A stretch of 64,000 nucleotides of DNA from Micromonospora sp. R77 (GTDB lineage Bacteria; Actinomycetota; Actinomycetes; Mycobacteriales; Micromonosporaceae). A program made the translations under genes and the position numbers. Positions 47,821-56,530 of the stretch are shown here, piece by piece. The first letter of the stretch is position 1. Each line of letters begins with the position of its first letter. The stretch covers positions 372,001 through 436,000 of the forward strand of contig NZ_JALDST010000001.1 of NCBI RefSeq assembly GCF_022747945.1, read 5' to 3'. A model generated the notes under the pieces. It was not told the origin of the DNA. It saw only the letters and a list, made by a program, of their open reading frames with translations, and did not search any database.

Positions 47821-48251
47821 GATTGCTTCCCTTCGAGAATACTGATCACGTCATCGACATTCGTCGACTCTCGTAGCCGCTGTGCCTGTTCCGGATCCAT
47901 CAGCACCGAGGCGAGCTGGGCCAGGATGTCCACGTGCCCGTCGCCGGCAGCGGCGATGGCGACGCAGACCCGCACGTCGAAGCCGTCCCAGTCGACGCCG
48001 TCCGGAAAGCGCAGCACCGCGAGGGCATCGCGCTGGACCGACTCCTTGCTGTGCAGCGTCCCGTGCGGGATGGCGACACCCTCCCCGATGTACGTGGAGA
48101 CGCTCTGCTCACGGGCGAGCATGGCGTCCACGTACGCCGGGGCGACCGCGCCGACCTCGACGAGTACCGCGCCGCAGCGGCGGATCGCCTCGTCCCGCGA
48201 TCCGGCCCGCTCGTCGAGCCGGATCGCGTCCCGGGCCAGCAGCTCAGCCAC
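47817..48251 (-). CDS. PTS EIIA component, mannitol/fructose family
   Basis: The 144-aa protein has the phosphorylated histidine in IGEGVAIPHGTLHSKESVQR, typical of mannitol-type EIIA (MtlF), and the VRVCVAIAAAGDGHVDILAQ strand-helix pair. It accepts phosphate from HPr and passes it to EIIB. Its start overlaps the end of the EIIB gene by 8 bp. The family assignment agrees with the mannitol-type EIIC of the same operon. Confidence 0.9.
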   Translation of the reverse strand: MAELLARDAIRLDERAGSRDEAIRRCGAVLVEVGAVAPAYVDAMLAREQSVSTYIGEGVAIPHGTLHSKESVQRDALAVLRFPDGVDWDGFDVRVCVAIAAAGDGHVDILAQLASVLMDPEQAQRLRESTNVDDVISILEGKQS

Positions 48252-48552
48252 TCAGTTCACCGCCGCGCTGCACCGCGTTCACGACCTTGGTGACGCCCGG
48301 GTCGCCGAGGAACACCTGGATCGGCACGATCACCTTGTCGGGCGCGCTGACCCGGGCCCGCGCGGCGAGCCCCTGGTGGCAGATGACCACGTCGGCGTCG
48401 GCCGGGATCGAGTTGACCGGCGTGTGCTCGACGGTCACCGCGTTCTTCGCCAGTTGCCGCCGGAGCTGGCTGGCCAGCATCACGCTGCTGCCCATGCCGG
48501 CGTCGCAGGCGACGACAACCTTCTTGATCTCTGTGCCGTTGATGGTGGGCAT
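48244..48552 (-). CDS. PTS EIIB component, mannitol type
   Basis: ATG 48552 gives a 102-aa protein with the phosphocysteine loop VVVACDAGMGSSVMLASQLR, as in mannitol-type EIIB. Further features are TVEHTPVNSIPADADVVICH and VIVPIQVFLGDP. In many mannitol permeases this domain is fused to EIIC; here it is a separate gene 5 bp downstream of it. The reading frame extends far upstream through the EIIC gene, but only this start makes sense. Confidence 0.9.
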   Translation of the reverse strand: MPTINGTEIKKVVVACDAGMGSSVMLASQLRRQLAKNAVTVEHTPVNSIPADADVVICHQGLAARARVSAPDKVIVPIQVFLGDPGVTKVVNAVQRGGELSG

Positions 48553-48557
48553 GCTGC

Positions 48558-49742
48558 TCAGACCTCCTGCTTGGCCGGTTCGGTGCGGGCCTCGTCCTGG
48601 CTGGCGACCCGCTCTCCGTCGGGGCGCACGGCCGTCTCTTCGTCCGGGCGGACAGCGGTCTCCCCATCCGGGCCCAGGTCGGCCGCGGCGGGCTCGCCGC
48701 GGCCGAAGCCGAGCAGGGCCGAGGCGACCGCGAAGGTGACGGCAGCCGCGATCAGGACGCCGAGAAGGACCCCGAAGTGGCTGCCCTTGGGGGTGACCGC
48801 GAGGTAGGCGAAGATGCTGCCCGGCGAGGGGGTGGCGACCAGGCCCGCACCGGTGATCACGAAGGTGCCGACGCCGGCCGCGCCCCCGGCGATCATGGCG
48901 AGGATCAGCTTCGGCTTCATCAGCACGTACGGGAAGTAGATCTCGTGGATGCCGCCGAGGAACTGCACGATGATCGCGGCCGGTGTGCTGGCCCGCAGCG
49001 CGCGGGGGCCGAAGAGCATGAAGGCGAGCAGCAGGCCGAGGCCGGGGCCGGGGTTTGACTCGATCATGAAAAGGACCGACTTGCCCTTGTCGGCCGCCTC
49101 GGCGATGCCCAGCGGACCGAACACGCCGTGGTTGATGGCGTTGTTGAGGAAGAGCACCTTGGCGGGTTCGACGAGCACCGAGGTCAGCGGCAGCAGATCG
49201 TTGTCGACGAGCCAGTCGACGCCCGAGCCGGCCTGCTTGGTGAGCCATTCGACCACCGGGCCGACACCGTAGGCACCGCCGATGGCCATCGCGGCGCCGA
49301 TGATGCCGGCGCTGAAGTTGTCGACCAGCATCTCGAAGCCGGGACGGATCTTGTTCTCGACCAGGCCGTCGAACAGCTTGAGGACGTAGGCGGTGAGCGG
49401 GCCGATGATCATCGCGCCGAGGATCATCGGCACGTCCGCGCCGACGACGAGGCCCATGGTCGCCACCGCGGCCACGACCGCGCCGCGCTGGCCGTGGACC
49501 AGCCGGCCGCCGGTGTAGCCGATGAGCACCGGCAGCAGAATGGTGATCATCGGGCCGACCAGTTCGGCCAGGGTCTTGTTGGGGATCCAGCCGGTCGGGA
49601 TGAACAGTGCGGTGATCAGGCCCCAGGCGATGAACGCGCCGATGTTGGGCATGACCATCGCGGCCAGGTAGCCGCCGATGCGCTGCACCGTGGCTTTGAA
49701 GCCTTGGCCCTGCACATCTGGTGTGTAGGAGGAGGAGCTCAC
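48558..49742 (-). CDS. PTS EIIC component, mannitol family
   Basis: GTG 49742 follows AAGGAGAT. The 394-aa membrane protein begins [20 protein letters not shown] and contains hydrophobic helices plus the substrate-site motif [20 protein letters not shown] of mannitol-type permeases. A hydrophilic tail of about 50 residues repeats [20 protein letters not shown] and ends without an EIIB domain. It forms the sugar channel of the permease. The true substrate may be mannitol or another hexitol. Confidence 0.9.
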   Translation of the reverse strand: MSSSSYTPDVQGQGFKATVQRIGGYLAAMVMPNIGAFIAWGLITALFIPTGWIPNKTLAELVGPMITILLPVLIGYTGGRLVHGQRGAVVAAVATMGLVVGADVPMILGAMIIGPLTAYVLKLFDGLVENKIRPGFEMLVDNFSAGIIGAAMAIGGAYGVGPVVEWLTKQAGSGVDWLVDNDLLPLTSVLVEPAKVLFLNNAINHGVFGPLGIAEAADKGKSVLFMIESNPGPGLGLLLAFMLFGPRALRASTPAAIIVQFLGGIHEIYFPYVLMKPKLILAMIAGGAAGVGTFVITGAGLVATPSPGSIFAYLAVTPKGSHFGVLLGVLIAAAVTFAVASALLGFGRGEPAAADLGPDGETAVRPDEETAVRPDGERVASQDEARTEPAKQEV

Positions 49743-49802
49743 GGGGGTATCTCCTTCGGAAGGGTGGCGGTCGGAGGGCCGCAGGGGAAACCGGCCGTCC
49801 GG

Positions 49803-50711
49803 TCAGGGGTGGATGGTGACAAGGTGGCGGAACAGGTCCGCGGGGCCGGGCATCCGGCTGCCGGGCAGGCTCACCGCGGCAGCGCCCCAGGCCAGGCCCT
49901 CGGCGAGAGCGGCGGTGCCCTGCGCGCCCGCGGCGAGGAACCCGGCGAGCAGGGCGTCGCCGGCGCCGACGGTGCTGCGGGGCCGGGCGACCGGACAGGT
50001 GCCGGTGTGCACCCCGTCGGCGTCGACCAGCACGGCGCCGTCGGCACCGAGGCTGGCCACGACGGTGCCGGCCCCCCAGTCCCGCAGGCACTGGGCGGCG
50101 TCGACCACGTCGCCGAGGTCGGTCAGCGGGGCGCCGACCACCTCGGCCAGTTCCTCGCGGTTGGGCTTGAGCAGGTTCGCGCCGGCCAGCGCCGCCTCGC
50201 GCAGGGCCGGGCCGCTGGTGTCGACGGCGACCCGGACGCCGGCAGCACGCAGCTTCCGGCACAACCGGGCGTACGCGTCGGCGGGCAGACCGGGCGGGAC
50301 GCTGCCGCACAGCACGACCCAGTCGGCACCGTCCGCGCGGGCGAGCACCCGGTCGATCACCTCATCGAACTCGGCGCGGTACATGGTCGGGCCAGGCTCG
50401 TTGATCTTCGTGACCGTGCCGTCGGGCTCGGCCAGAGTGATGTTGGAACGGGTCCGTCCGGAGATCGACACGGCGAGGACCTCCACGCCCTCCGCCTTGA
50501 GCAGGCGGATGAGCTGGTCGCCCTCGTCACCGCCGGACGGCAACACCGCTACCGACGGCACCCCGTTGGCCAGCAGGGCACGGGATACGTTGACGCCCTT
50601 GCCGCCGGGGTCGAGGTGGGCCGCGGCAGCCCGGATGACCTCGCCCCGGGTGAGCGAGTCGACCTCCACGGCGCGGTCGAGGCTGGGGTTGAGGGTTACG
50701 GTGACGATCAT
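49803..50711 (-). CDS. PfkB-family 1-phosphofructokinase-like kinase
   Basis: The 302-aa protein has the ribokinase-fold signatures TLNPSLDRAVEV, DPGGKGVNVSRAL, LKPNREEL and STVGAGDALLAGFLA, the last with the catalytic Asp. This combination is typical of FruK, LacC and tagatose-6-phosphate kinases. It probably converts the ketose phosphate formed by the dehydrogenase into a bisphosphate for aldolase cleavage. Its ATG overlaps the stop of the DeoR gene (ATGA). Confidence 0.88.
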   Translation of the reverse strand: MIVTVTLNPSLDRAVEVDSLTRGEVIRAAAAHLDPGGKGVNVSRALLANGVPSVAVLPSGGDEGDQLIRLLKAEGVEVLAVSISGRTRSNITLAEPDGTVTKINEPGPTMYRAEFDEVIDRVLARADGADWVVLCGSVPPGLPADAYARLCRKLRAAGVRVAVDTSGPALREAALAGANLLKPNREELAEVVGAPLTDLGDVVDAAQCLRDWGAGTVVASLGADGAVLVDADGVHTGTCPVARPRSTVGAGDALLAGFLAAGAQGTAALAEGLAWGAAAVSLPGSRMPGPADLFRHLVTIHP

Positions 50712-51469
50712 GCTCGCACCACCCGAACGCCCGCAGCCTCCAGGTCACCGACCAGGTCGCGGTCGGCACGGCTGTCGGTGATGAGCAGGTCGACATCGGC
50801 CAGCTCGGCGAACCGGGCCAGATAGTCGTTGCCGAGCTTGGTGTGATCGGCGACCAGCACGGTGCGGCGGGCCGCACGGACCATCGCCCGCTTCACCGCC
50901 GCCTCGGCCGGGTCCGGGGTGGTCAGCCCCCGCTCGACCGAGATGCCGTTGGTCCCGACGAACGCGACATCGACGTAGAGGTCTGCCAACGGCCTCAGCG
51001 CCCAGTCGTCGACGGTCGCGAGGGTCTTCCCGCGAACACGTCCACCCAACAGCAGGACGTTGAGGTTGGCATACGTACTGAGGGTCGTGGCGATGACCGG
51101 CGAGTTGACCACGACGGTCAACTCGCGGTCGACCGGCAGCAACTGGGCCAGCCGGGCGGTGGTGGTGCCGGCGTCGAGAATGATCGCGCCCTCCTCCGGC
51201 ACCTCACTCAGGGCAAGCTTGGCGATGCGCTCCTTCTCCTCGATGAGCACCGCGTCACGCGCCGCCAGCGCGGGCTCGAACCCGAGCCGCTCGACCGGGA
51301 TCGCTCCACCATGGACCCGGCGCAGCACACCGGCCCGCTCCAGGATGGTGAGATCACGGCGGATGGTCTCCGACGTCACGTTGAGCCCGTCGGCCAGGCC
51401 AGCCACCTCGACCCGGCCCACCTCCCGGGCGATGCGAAGGATCTCCTGCTGTCGCTCTTCGGCGTACAT
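50708..51469 (-). CDS. DeoR/GlpR-family transcriptional repressor
   Basis: The 253-aa protein has an N-terminal DeoR helix-turn-helix (MYAEERQQEILRIAREVGRV, LNVTSETIRRDLTILERAGV) and a sugar-phosphate-binding domain (AIILDAGTTTARLAQLL, VAFVGTNGIS). It is the first gene of the PTS operon and most likely represses it until the phosphorylated sugar accumulates. The 227 bp upstream, shared with the divergent sigma factor gene, should contain its operator; I could not pick the site by eye. Confidence 0.9.
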   Translation of the reverse strand: MYAEERQQEILRIAREVGRVEVAGLADGLNVTSETIRRDLTILERAGVLRRVHGGAIPVERLGFEPALAARDAVLIEEKERIAKLALSEVPEEGAIILDAGTTTARLAQLLPVDRELTVVVNSPVIATTLSTYANLNVLLLGGRVRGKTLATVDDWALRPLADLYVDVAFVGTNGISVERGLTTPDPAEAAVKRAMVRAARRTVLVADHTKLGNDYLARFAELADVDLLITDSRADRDLVGDLEAAGVRVVRA

Positions 51470-51696
51470 GCTGTTGTTTCACCGCCGTTTCATTTTGCTT
51501 GTGCTTTGTTTACGCCCGGCTCGGGTGGAAGTCAAGGGAAGAGCCACAGAAAACCACATCGCCGTCACCGCCGGACGGACGGTCGGTCCACACCGCATCG
51601 CCGTCGATGGGCAGCCCAGGCACCCAGCGGCCCCGGCCGCCCTCGTCGGACGTCCTGGGTGGACAACTGGTGATCCCGGGTGTAAGTCTTTGCCGC

Positions 51697-52323
51697 GTGC
51701 GACCCTCCCCAGACGTCAGCGGCGCCAGTGACACGGCGGCTGACCCGCAGCCCCCTGCGGATGGCCTGAGTCCGAGCAGAGACCGTCCCGAAGATGTCGC
51801 CGCCCTGCGGCATCTGCAGCAGGTCCACGCGCCCGTGCTACTGAGCTTCCTGACCCGGTTGACCAGGGGCGACGTCCACCGCGCCGAGGACATCGTGCAG
51901 GAGACGCTGTTGCGGGCGTGGCGGAATCCAGAAGCCCGCAACGCCGAGGGACACTGGAACCGGGCCTGGCTGTTCACCGTTGCCAAACGCATCCTGATCG
52001 ACCAGGTGCGCTCCGCCGACGTCCGGCCGGCCGAGCTGCCGGTCGATTACATCGATGATCACGCGCAGCCGGACGACGCCATCGAGCGCCTCCTGGACGC
52101 ACGTGAGGTCCGGGCCGCGCTCGACTCCCTGCCCGAGCGGCTGCGTATCACGCTGGTCGAGATCTTCTTCCGGGAACGGTCGGTGTCCGAGGCCGCCGAC
52201 GCTCTCGACGTCCCGGCCGGCACCGTCAAGTCACGCACTTTCTATGCCCTTCGGGCCATGCGAGAGGCACTCGTCAGTCGCGGCTTCGATTTCGATCCCA
52301 CAGACCAGCGCGAACGAACCTGA
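51697..52323 (+). CDS. ECF RNA polymerase sigma factor, SigL-like
   Basis: GTG 51697 gives 208 aa; upstream in-frame starts would add a low-complexity leader without homology. Region 2 reads HRAEDIVQETLLRAWRNPEA and WLFTVAKRILIDQVRS. Region 4 reads LPERLRITLVEIFFRERSVS with AADALDVPAGTVKSRTFYAL as the recognition helix. No anti-sigma gene follows; the next gene is convergent, 16 bp away. The two orphan RskA-like proteins at 27649 and 30025 are possible partners, by inference only. Confidence 0.87.
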   Translation: MRPSPDVSGASDTAADPQPPADGLSPSRDRPEDVAALRHLQQVHAPVLLSFLTRLTRGDVHRAEDIVQETLLRAWRNPEARNAEGHWNRAWLFTVAKRILIDQVRSADVRPAELPVDYIDDHAQPDDAIERLLDAREVRAALDSLPERLRITLVEIFFRERSVSEAADALDVPAGTVKSRTFYALRAMREALVSRGFDFDPTDQRERT

Positions 52324-52339
52324 CGGCGCGTAAGCAGCC

Positions 52340-52654
52340 TCAGTCAACGAACGCCGACAGTGCCTCGGTCACCTGGCTCATCCGCTCTTCGGTCAGCCGG
52401 CGCAGCTGCGCGCCGGCGTCCTTCAGGGCCTCCAGCACCAGGTCCTCGACCTCCTCGTGCTGGGCGCGTCGGAGCAGCTCCGGGTCGAGCCGGACGTCCC
52501 GGAACTCGGCGTCAGCGGTCATCGTCACGGCCACCGCGCCGTCACAGGAGCTGCCGACCACCTCGCTGACGACCAGCCGGTCCCGCATATCCGCCATCTG
52601 GTTCGAGACCAGCCGCAACCGCTCGAGCATCTGGTCAAGGTCGTTCGACGCCAT
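52340..52654 (-). CDS. YbaB/EbfC-like nucleoid-associated protein
   Basis: ATG 52654 after GGAGTG gives 104 aa beginning MASNDLDQMLERLRLVSNQM. The helix - beta sheet - helix arrangement, with VAVTMTADAEFRDVRLDPEL in the middle, is that of the YbaB DNA-binding family. Proteins of this fold are often found in actinobacterial ESX loci. Here it is the last minus-strand gene of the secretion region, separated from the WXG100 genes by a hairpin. Its role there is unknown. Confidence 0.75.
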   Translation of the reverse strand: MASNDLDQMLERLRLVSNQMADMRDRLVVSEVVGSSCDGAVAVTMTADAEFRDVRLDPELLRRAQHEEVEDLVLEALKDAGAQLRRLTEERMSQVTEALSAFVD

Positions 52655-52737
52655 CGCGCACTCCTTCCACGGGCTTCCCGGAACACTCCCACGGCTCACG
52701 GGATCGGCCGCCAGGTCCCCGAAGGGGGACGTGCCAG

Positions 52738-52764
52738 AGCCGCCGCCGACTCCCGGCGGCGGCT
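52738..52764. terminator. Hairpin after the WXG100 genes
   Basis: An 11-bp perfect stem (AGCCGCCGCCG with its complement) has a 5-nt loop. It lies 13 bp beyond the stop of the WXG100 gene at 52778. It uses nearly the same stem as the hairpin at 44534-44560. Confidence 0.65.
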
Positions 52765-52777
52765 GCCGGCGGGCCTG

Positions 52778-53089
52778 TCAGACCTTCCAGGTACGCACGT
52801 TCGCCCATTCACCATCGGCGTAGTTGTTCCACGACACGTTCATCGCCGAGGCGATCTGACCGAGAACGCCGGTCGGGCCGAAGAGGCCGTCCGCGGCGAT
52901 GTTCCACTCGTTCTGCAGGCCCTGGTAGTAGGACTGCGCGGGCCCTTCCCAGGTGTCCTGCAGCGGTGCCAGCTTGGCGATCAGGGCATCCAGCTGACCG
53001 ACGATCTCGGTCGCCTTCGTGTTGAGCTGCTGACCGGCGAGTTCGAGCTCCGCGGGTACGCGCAGATTACTGGTGGCGGGGTCTGCCAT
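52778..53089 (-). CDS. WXG100-family ESX substrate
   Basis: This 103-aa protein of two predicted helices has the turn motif LQDTWEGPAQ (W-x-G) in the centre. Near the C-terminus it carries YADGE, matching the YxxxD/E secretion signal of type VII substrates. It is encoded 42 bp after a second WXG100 gene; such pairs normally form heterodimers that are co-secreted. A ribosome site AGGAGT precedes the ATG. Confidence 0.9.
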   Translation of the reverse strand: MADPATSNLRVPAELELAGQQLNTKATEIVGQLDALIAKLAPLQDTWEGPAQSYYQGLQNEWNIAADGLFGPTGVLGQIASAMNVSWNNYADGEWANVRTWKV

Positions 53090-53131
53090 GGTCCACTCCT
53101 GATTCTGATGATGGAGGCGGTGCCGCGATCA

Positions 53132-53452
53132 CTAGAGGCGGGCGCCGGGAATGTCACCGTTGACCGCGACCAGGCTGGAGATGTTGGCCTGCTCCGCGTC
53201 GACGTAGTTGACGAAGTTGCCGCGCAGACCGGACGCGATGTCGGTGAGCGCGTCGTGCAGCATCTTGCCGAACACATCGAAGTCGTGCATCAGGATGTTG
53301 AACTGGTCGGACGCCACGCCGTGCCAGATCCCCTGGAGGTTCACGACGTAGGAGCGCAGTGCCGCCAGCTCACCGTCGATGTCCGTCGCGGTGGTGTCAC
53401 AGCTCGCCGCCGCATCGGAAATCATCTCCGGTGTTACGAGAATATGGTCCAT
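53132..53452 (-). CDS. WXG100-family ESX substrate
   Basis: ATG 53452 follows GAGGAAGGAAC and gives 106 aa beginning MDHILVTPEMISDAAASCDT. The central turn is LQGIWHGVAS (W-x-G) and YVDAE near the end fits the YxxxD/E export signal. An upstream in-frame start at 53479 has no ribosome site. It is likely to be the partner of the WXG100 protein encoded at 52778-53089. Confidence 0.9.
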   Translation of the reverse strand: MDHILVTPEMISDAAASCDTTATDIDGELAALRSYVVNLQGIWHGVASDQFNILMHDFDVFGKMLHDALTDIASGLRGNFVNYVDAEQANISSLVAVNGDIPGARL

Positions 53453-53535
53453 GCCGTTCCTTCCTCGATTCCTGAACATCAGGCTCCCCGCGCTCCGCGT
53501 TCGCCGCGAGAGACCTTTTTAGGGGACAACAGGCG

Positions 53536-55806
53536 CTATTTGGCGTTCGTCATGTTCTTGGTGTTCGCGCCCTCGGCGCCCACGTAGGTGTCGTAGGACT
53601 TCTGCATGGCGCGGATCGCGTCGTCCAGTAGACCCTTGGTGTCGATCGTCAGCTTGCTCATGTCCTTGCCCAGCTCCTGGTACTTGGTCCCGGACGGGCT
53701 CACCCACGCGCTCCCGACCGCGTCCTCGAAGTACGCCCACAGAATTTTCAGCGCTACTTCGATCGCGTCCCGCTCGCCCTCGATCTTCTTGATCGCGGCG
53801 CCGAGCTTTGGGATCTCGACGGCGTATTCCGCCCGCTCGCCGTTGACGATCTGGTAGATCGGGTTGCCGTCGGAGTCGGAACCGACCACGGTGCCATTGC
53901 CGAACGTCGACTCGACCAGCCCGTCGGCCGTGTATTTGATGTCGACGGTGTTGCCGTCGCCGTCATAGCCGTGCGTCGGGCGGGCCTCGCTGTCGAACTC
54001 GTCGTACGTCCAGCCGTTCGCCTGCGAGTTCAGCAGGTCACCCTTGGCGTCGCGGGTGACGATGTTGCCGTCGCTGTAGGTCCAGACGCTGCTGCCGTCC
54101 TTCGCGTAGACCACCTTCACCGTTCTGCCGGTGCCGTCCTCAGTGCCCGCGGTCGGCCGATCCTGGGCGTCGAACGTGTCGAATGTCCAGCCATTCGACT
54201 GCATCGACGTCAGATTATCCGCGCCGTCGCGCTTGACGACCGCGCCGTCACCGAACGTCGACGTACTCGACCCATCCGGACCGTAGGTTATCGACACCTG
54301 CTGCGCCGGCCGGCCGTCCCGGGCCGGGACCACGCCATGCGTCGGGCGCTCCTTGGTGTCGAACGTGTCGTACGTCGTCCCGTCGGAGAGGACCTGCTTC
54401 GTGAGGTTGTAGTCGGGGTCGCGGTAGATCTTCGTGCCGTCATCCTCGTACGACTGCACACTGCTGCCATCGGGGGCGTAGGTGATGTCCACGTTCCGGC
54501 CATCGATGACGCCGTGGACCGGCCGGTCCTCACCGTCGAACTGGTCGTAGAACCCGGCGCCGTTCGGCAACTCCTGCCGGGCGATGCTCCCGTCGGGGTT
54601 GAGCGTGACTTTCTCACCACCGGCATACGACTGCACACTGCCGCCGTCGGGGGCGTAGGTGATGTCCACGTTCCGACCATCGACCACACCATGCGTCGGC
54701 CGGTCCTCACCGTCGAACCGGTCGTAGAACCCGACGCCGTCCGGCAACTCCTGCCGAACGACACTCCCGTCGGGGCTCAGCGTGACCGTCTCACCACCGG
54801 CATACGACTGCACACTGCCGCCATCCGCGGCATAACGAATATCGACGTTCCGACCATCAACCACACCATGCGTCGGCCGGTCCTCACCGTCGAACCGATC
54901 GTAGAACCCGACGCCGTCCGGCAACTCCTGCCGAACGACACTCCCGTCGGGGCTCAGCGTGACCGTCTCACCACCGGCATACGACAGCACACTGCCGCCA
55001 TCCGCGGCATAACGAATATCGACGCTCTGACCGTCAATGACGCCGTGAACCGGCCTGCCCTCACCGTCGAACCGGTCGTAGAACCCGACGCCGTCCGGCA
55101 ACTCCTGCCGCACCACATCACCATTAGCGTCCAGCGTGACCGTCTCACCACCGGCATACGACTGCACACTGCCGCCATTCGCGGCGTAACGAATATCGAC
55201 GTTCCGACCATCAACCACACCATGCGTCGGCCGGTCCTCACCGTCGAACCGGTCATAGACCCCACCGTCCGGCAACTCCTGCCGCACCACGCCACCATCA
55301 GCATCCCGACTTACCGAAGTGCCGTCGCCGTACCGCCACGTGCTACCACCATCACCGCCATAAACCACATCCACCGGCTGACCATCAACCACACCATGCG
55401 TCGGCCGACCGCCACCATCAAACCGATCGAACACCCCACCATCCGCGGTGGCCTGCCGCACCACGCCACCGTCGGGGTCCAGCATGACCTTGTCACCACC
55501 GGCATACGACAAGACACTGCTGCCGTCGGGGGCGTAGCTGATGTCCATACCCTGGCCATCGACAACGCCGTGGATCGGCCTGCCCTCATTGTCGAACCGG
55601 TCATAGACTCCGCCGTCCGCCAACTCCTGCCGCACCACGCCACCATCAGGGTCCTGAATGACCTTGTCACCACGGGCGCTCCGCACGAAGGCCGGCTCAA
55701 CCGGGCTGAACTGGGCCGCGTCAGGCTCCGCCGGCTCGGCTGGATAAATCACGACCGGGCTGGCCTGGGCTAGAGGGATGCCGTCGACGGACTCTGGTGT
55801 GGACAC
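53536..55806 (-). CDS. YD-like repeat protein with WXG100-like C-terminal domain
   Basis: GTG 55806 after AGGAG gives 756 aa; longer versions read into the upstream promoter region. Residues 1-45 are a proline/alanine-rich head. From residue 46 about ten and a half units of 58 aa follow, of the type GVVRQELPDGGVYDRFDGEG then RPTHGVVDG, then YAADGGSVQSYAGGE, recalling RHS/YD repeats. The last about 90 residues are helical, with SAWVSPSGTKYQE where WXG100 proteins have their turn and TYVGAEGAN, a YxxxE signal, at the end. It therefore looks like a substrate of the adjacent ESX system with a repeat domain as cargo. The repeats could bind carbohydrate or form an extended stalk; this is inference. 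Confidence 0.85.
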   Translation of the reverse strand: MSTPESVDGIPLAQASPVVIYPAEPAEPDAAQFSPVEPAFVRSARGDKVIQDPDGGVVRQELADGGVYDRFDNEGRPIHGVVDGQGMDISYAPDGSSVLSYAGGDKVMLDPDGGVVRQATADGGVFDRFDGGGRPTHGVVDGQPVDVVYGGDGGSTWRYGDGTSVSRDADGGVVRQELPDGGVYDRFDGEDRPTHGVVDGRNVDIRYAANGGSVQSYAGGETVTLDANGDVVRQELPDGVGFYDRFDGEGRPVHGVIDGQSVDIRYAADGGSVLSYAGGETVTLSPDGSVVRQELPDGVGFYDRFDGEDRPTHGVVDGRNVDIRYAADGGSVQSYAGGETVTLSPDGSVVRQELPDGVGFYDRFDGEDRPTHGVVDGRNVDITYAPDGGSVQSYAGGEKVTLNPDGSIARQELPNGAGFYDQFDGEDRPVHGVIDGRNVDITYAPDGSSVQSYEDDGTKIYRDPDYNLTKQVLSDGTTYDTFDTKERPTHGVVPARDGRPAQQVSITYGPDGSSTSTFGDGAVVKRDGADNLTSMQSNGWTFDTFDAQDRPTAGTEDGTGRTVKVVYAKDGSSVWTYSDGNIVTRDAKGDLLNSQANGWTYDEFDSEARPTHGYDGDGNTVDIKYTADGLVESTFGNGTVVGSDSDGNPIYQIVNGERAEYAVEIPKLGAAIKKIEGERDAIEVALKILWAYFEDAVGSAWVSPSGTKYQELGKDMSKLTIDTKGLLDDAIRAMQKSYDTYVGAEGANTKNMTNAK
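53889..55671 (-). repeat. Tandem 174-bp coding repeats
   Basis: About ten copies of a 58-codon unit lie end to end inside the repeat protein gene. Units 5 and 6 (roughly 54620-54970) are nearly identical at the DNA level, so they were duplicated recently; units near the 3' end are diverged. Confidence 0.85.
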
Positions 55807-55974
55807 GGCAAGCTCCTGCGACTGATCGGCTGGACAGCGATCTGAGCGTATGAGCGGGCCGGGAGATCGGGGCAAGCCATCCGTTCGGGGACGTGGAACG
55901 GAGTTTCTAGCCGCATCCGCAACCCGATCCCGAACGGCCTCCCGGCACGGGCGAGGGGATGGCGTGGAGGAACC

Positions 55975-56440
55975 GTGTACACAGTCGCGGTGATGGCCGA
56001 GCAACCGATCTGGCGTGCCGGCCTGGAGACGCTGGTCGGGGACGATCCGGTCCACGGGTGGAATCGGCGGTGGCCGGCATCGACGACCTGCCGGAAGCTT
56101 CGATCTGGTGGTGCTGGATGTGGCCCGCCCGGAGTGCACGGTCGGCAGCCTGATCAGGCGGACGATCCGGCACGGGCCGGTGCTGGTCGGCGCGGAGTGG
56201 CCGGGAGCCGGCGGCCTGATGGAGTCGATCCTCGCGGGTGTGCGCGGCTGCGTCAGCCGGCAGGCCGAGCAGGAGGCCGTACGCGAAGCGACGCGAGTGA
56301 CCGCGCAGGGTGGTTCCTACCTGTGCCGACGCCTCACGGAGCGGCTGCCGGAGGGTTTGTCGCAGCCGCCGGCGCAGGAGCCGGGTGGGTTGGCGCCGCG
56401 CGGGGCGGAGACGCTCCGCCGGCGACGAGGCGAAGTGACC
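55975..56440 (+). pseudogene. Broken LuxR-type regulator, paralogue of 29351-29992
   Basis: A GTG behind GGAGG opens YTVAVMAEQPIWRAGLETLV, collinear with the start of the intact regulator. The match then moves through two other frames (VESAVAGIDDLPEAS near 56057, then FDLVVLDVARPEC and GVRGCVSRQAEQEAVREATR), implying two indels. The helix-turn-helix is reduced to LAPRGAETL followed by unrelated sequence. It is non-functional unless these are sequencing errors. Its place next to the ESX genes suggests the family once regulated this locus directly. Confidence 0.75.
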
Positions 56441-56530
56441 CGTCGAGCAATCGAACGTGGCCGTCTCCCGCGCCGTCGAGGGCTGAACGGGCCCGGAGGA
56501 CGCCGCCACCGGCCTCCCCCGGGCACCCGC

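Noticed and set aside
46726..50825. Long plus-strand open frames across the PTS operon
   Set aside because: They lie opposite ADH, EIIA, EIIC and PfkB genes with clear catalytic motifs; the composition is that of shadows.
53889..55671. Tandem repeats as a CRISPR array
   Set aside because: The repeat unit is 174 bp, coding and in frame, with no spacers and no cas genes.
53971..55773. 600-codon plus-strand frame with regular repeats
   Set aside because: Its repeats are the complement of the YD-like repeats encoded on the minus strand, which has the ribosome site and WXG100-like tail.
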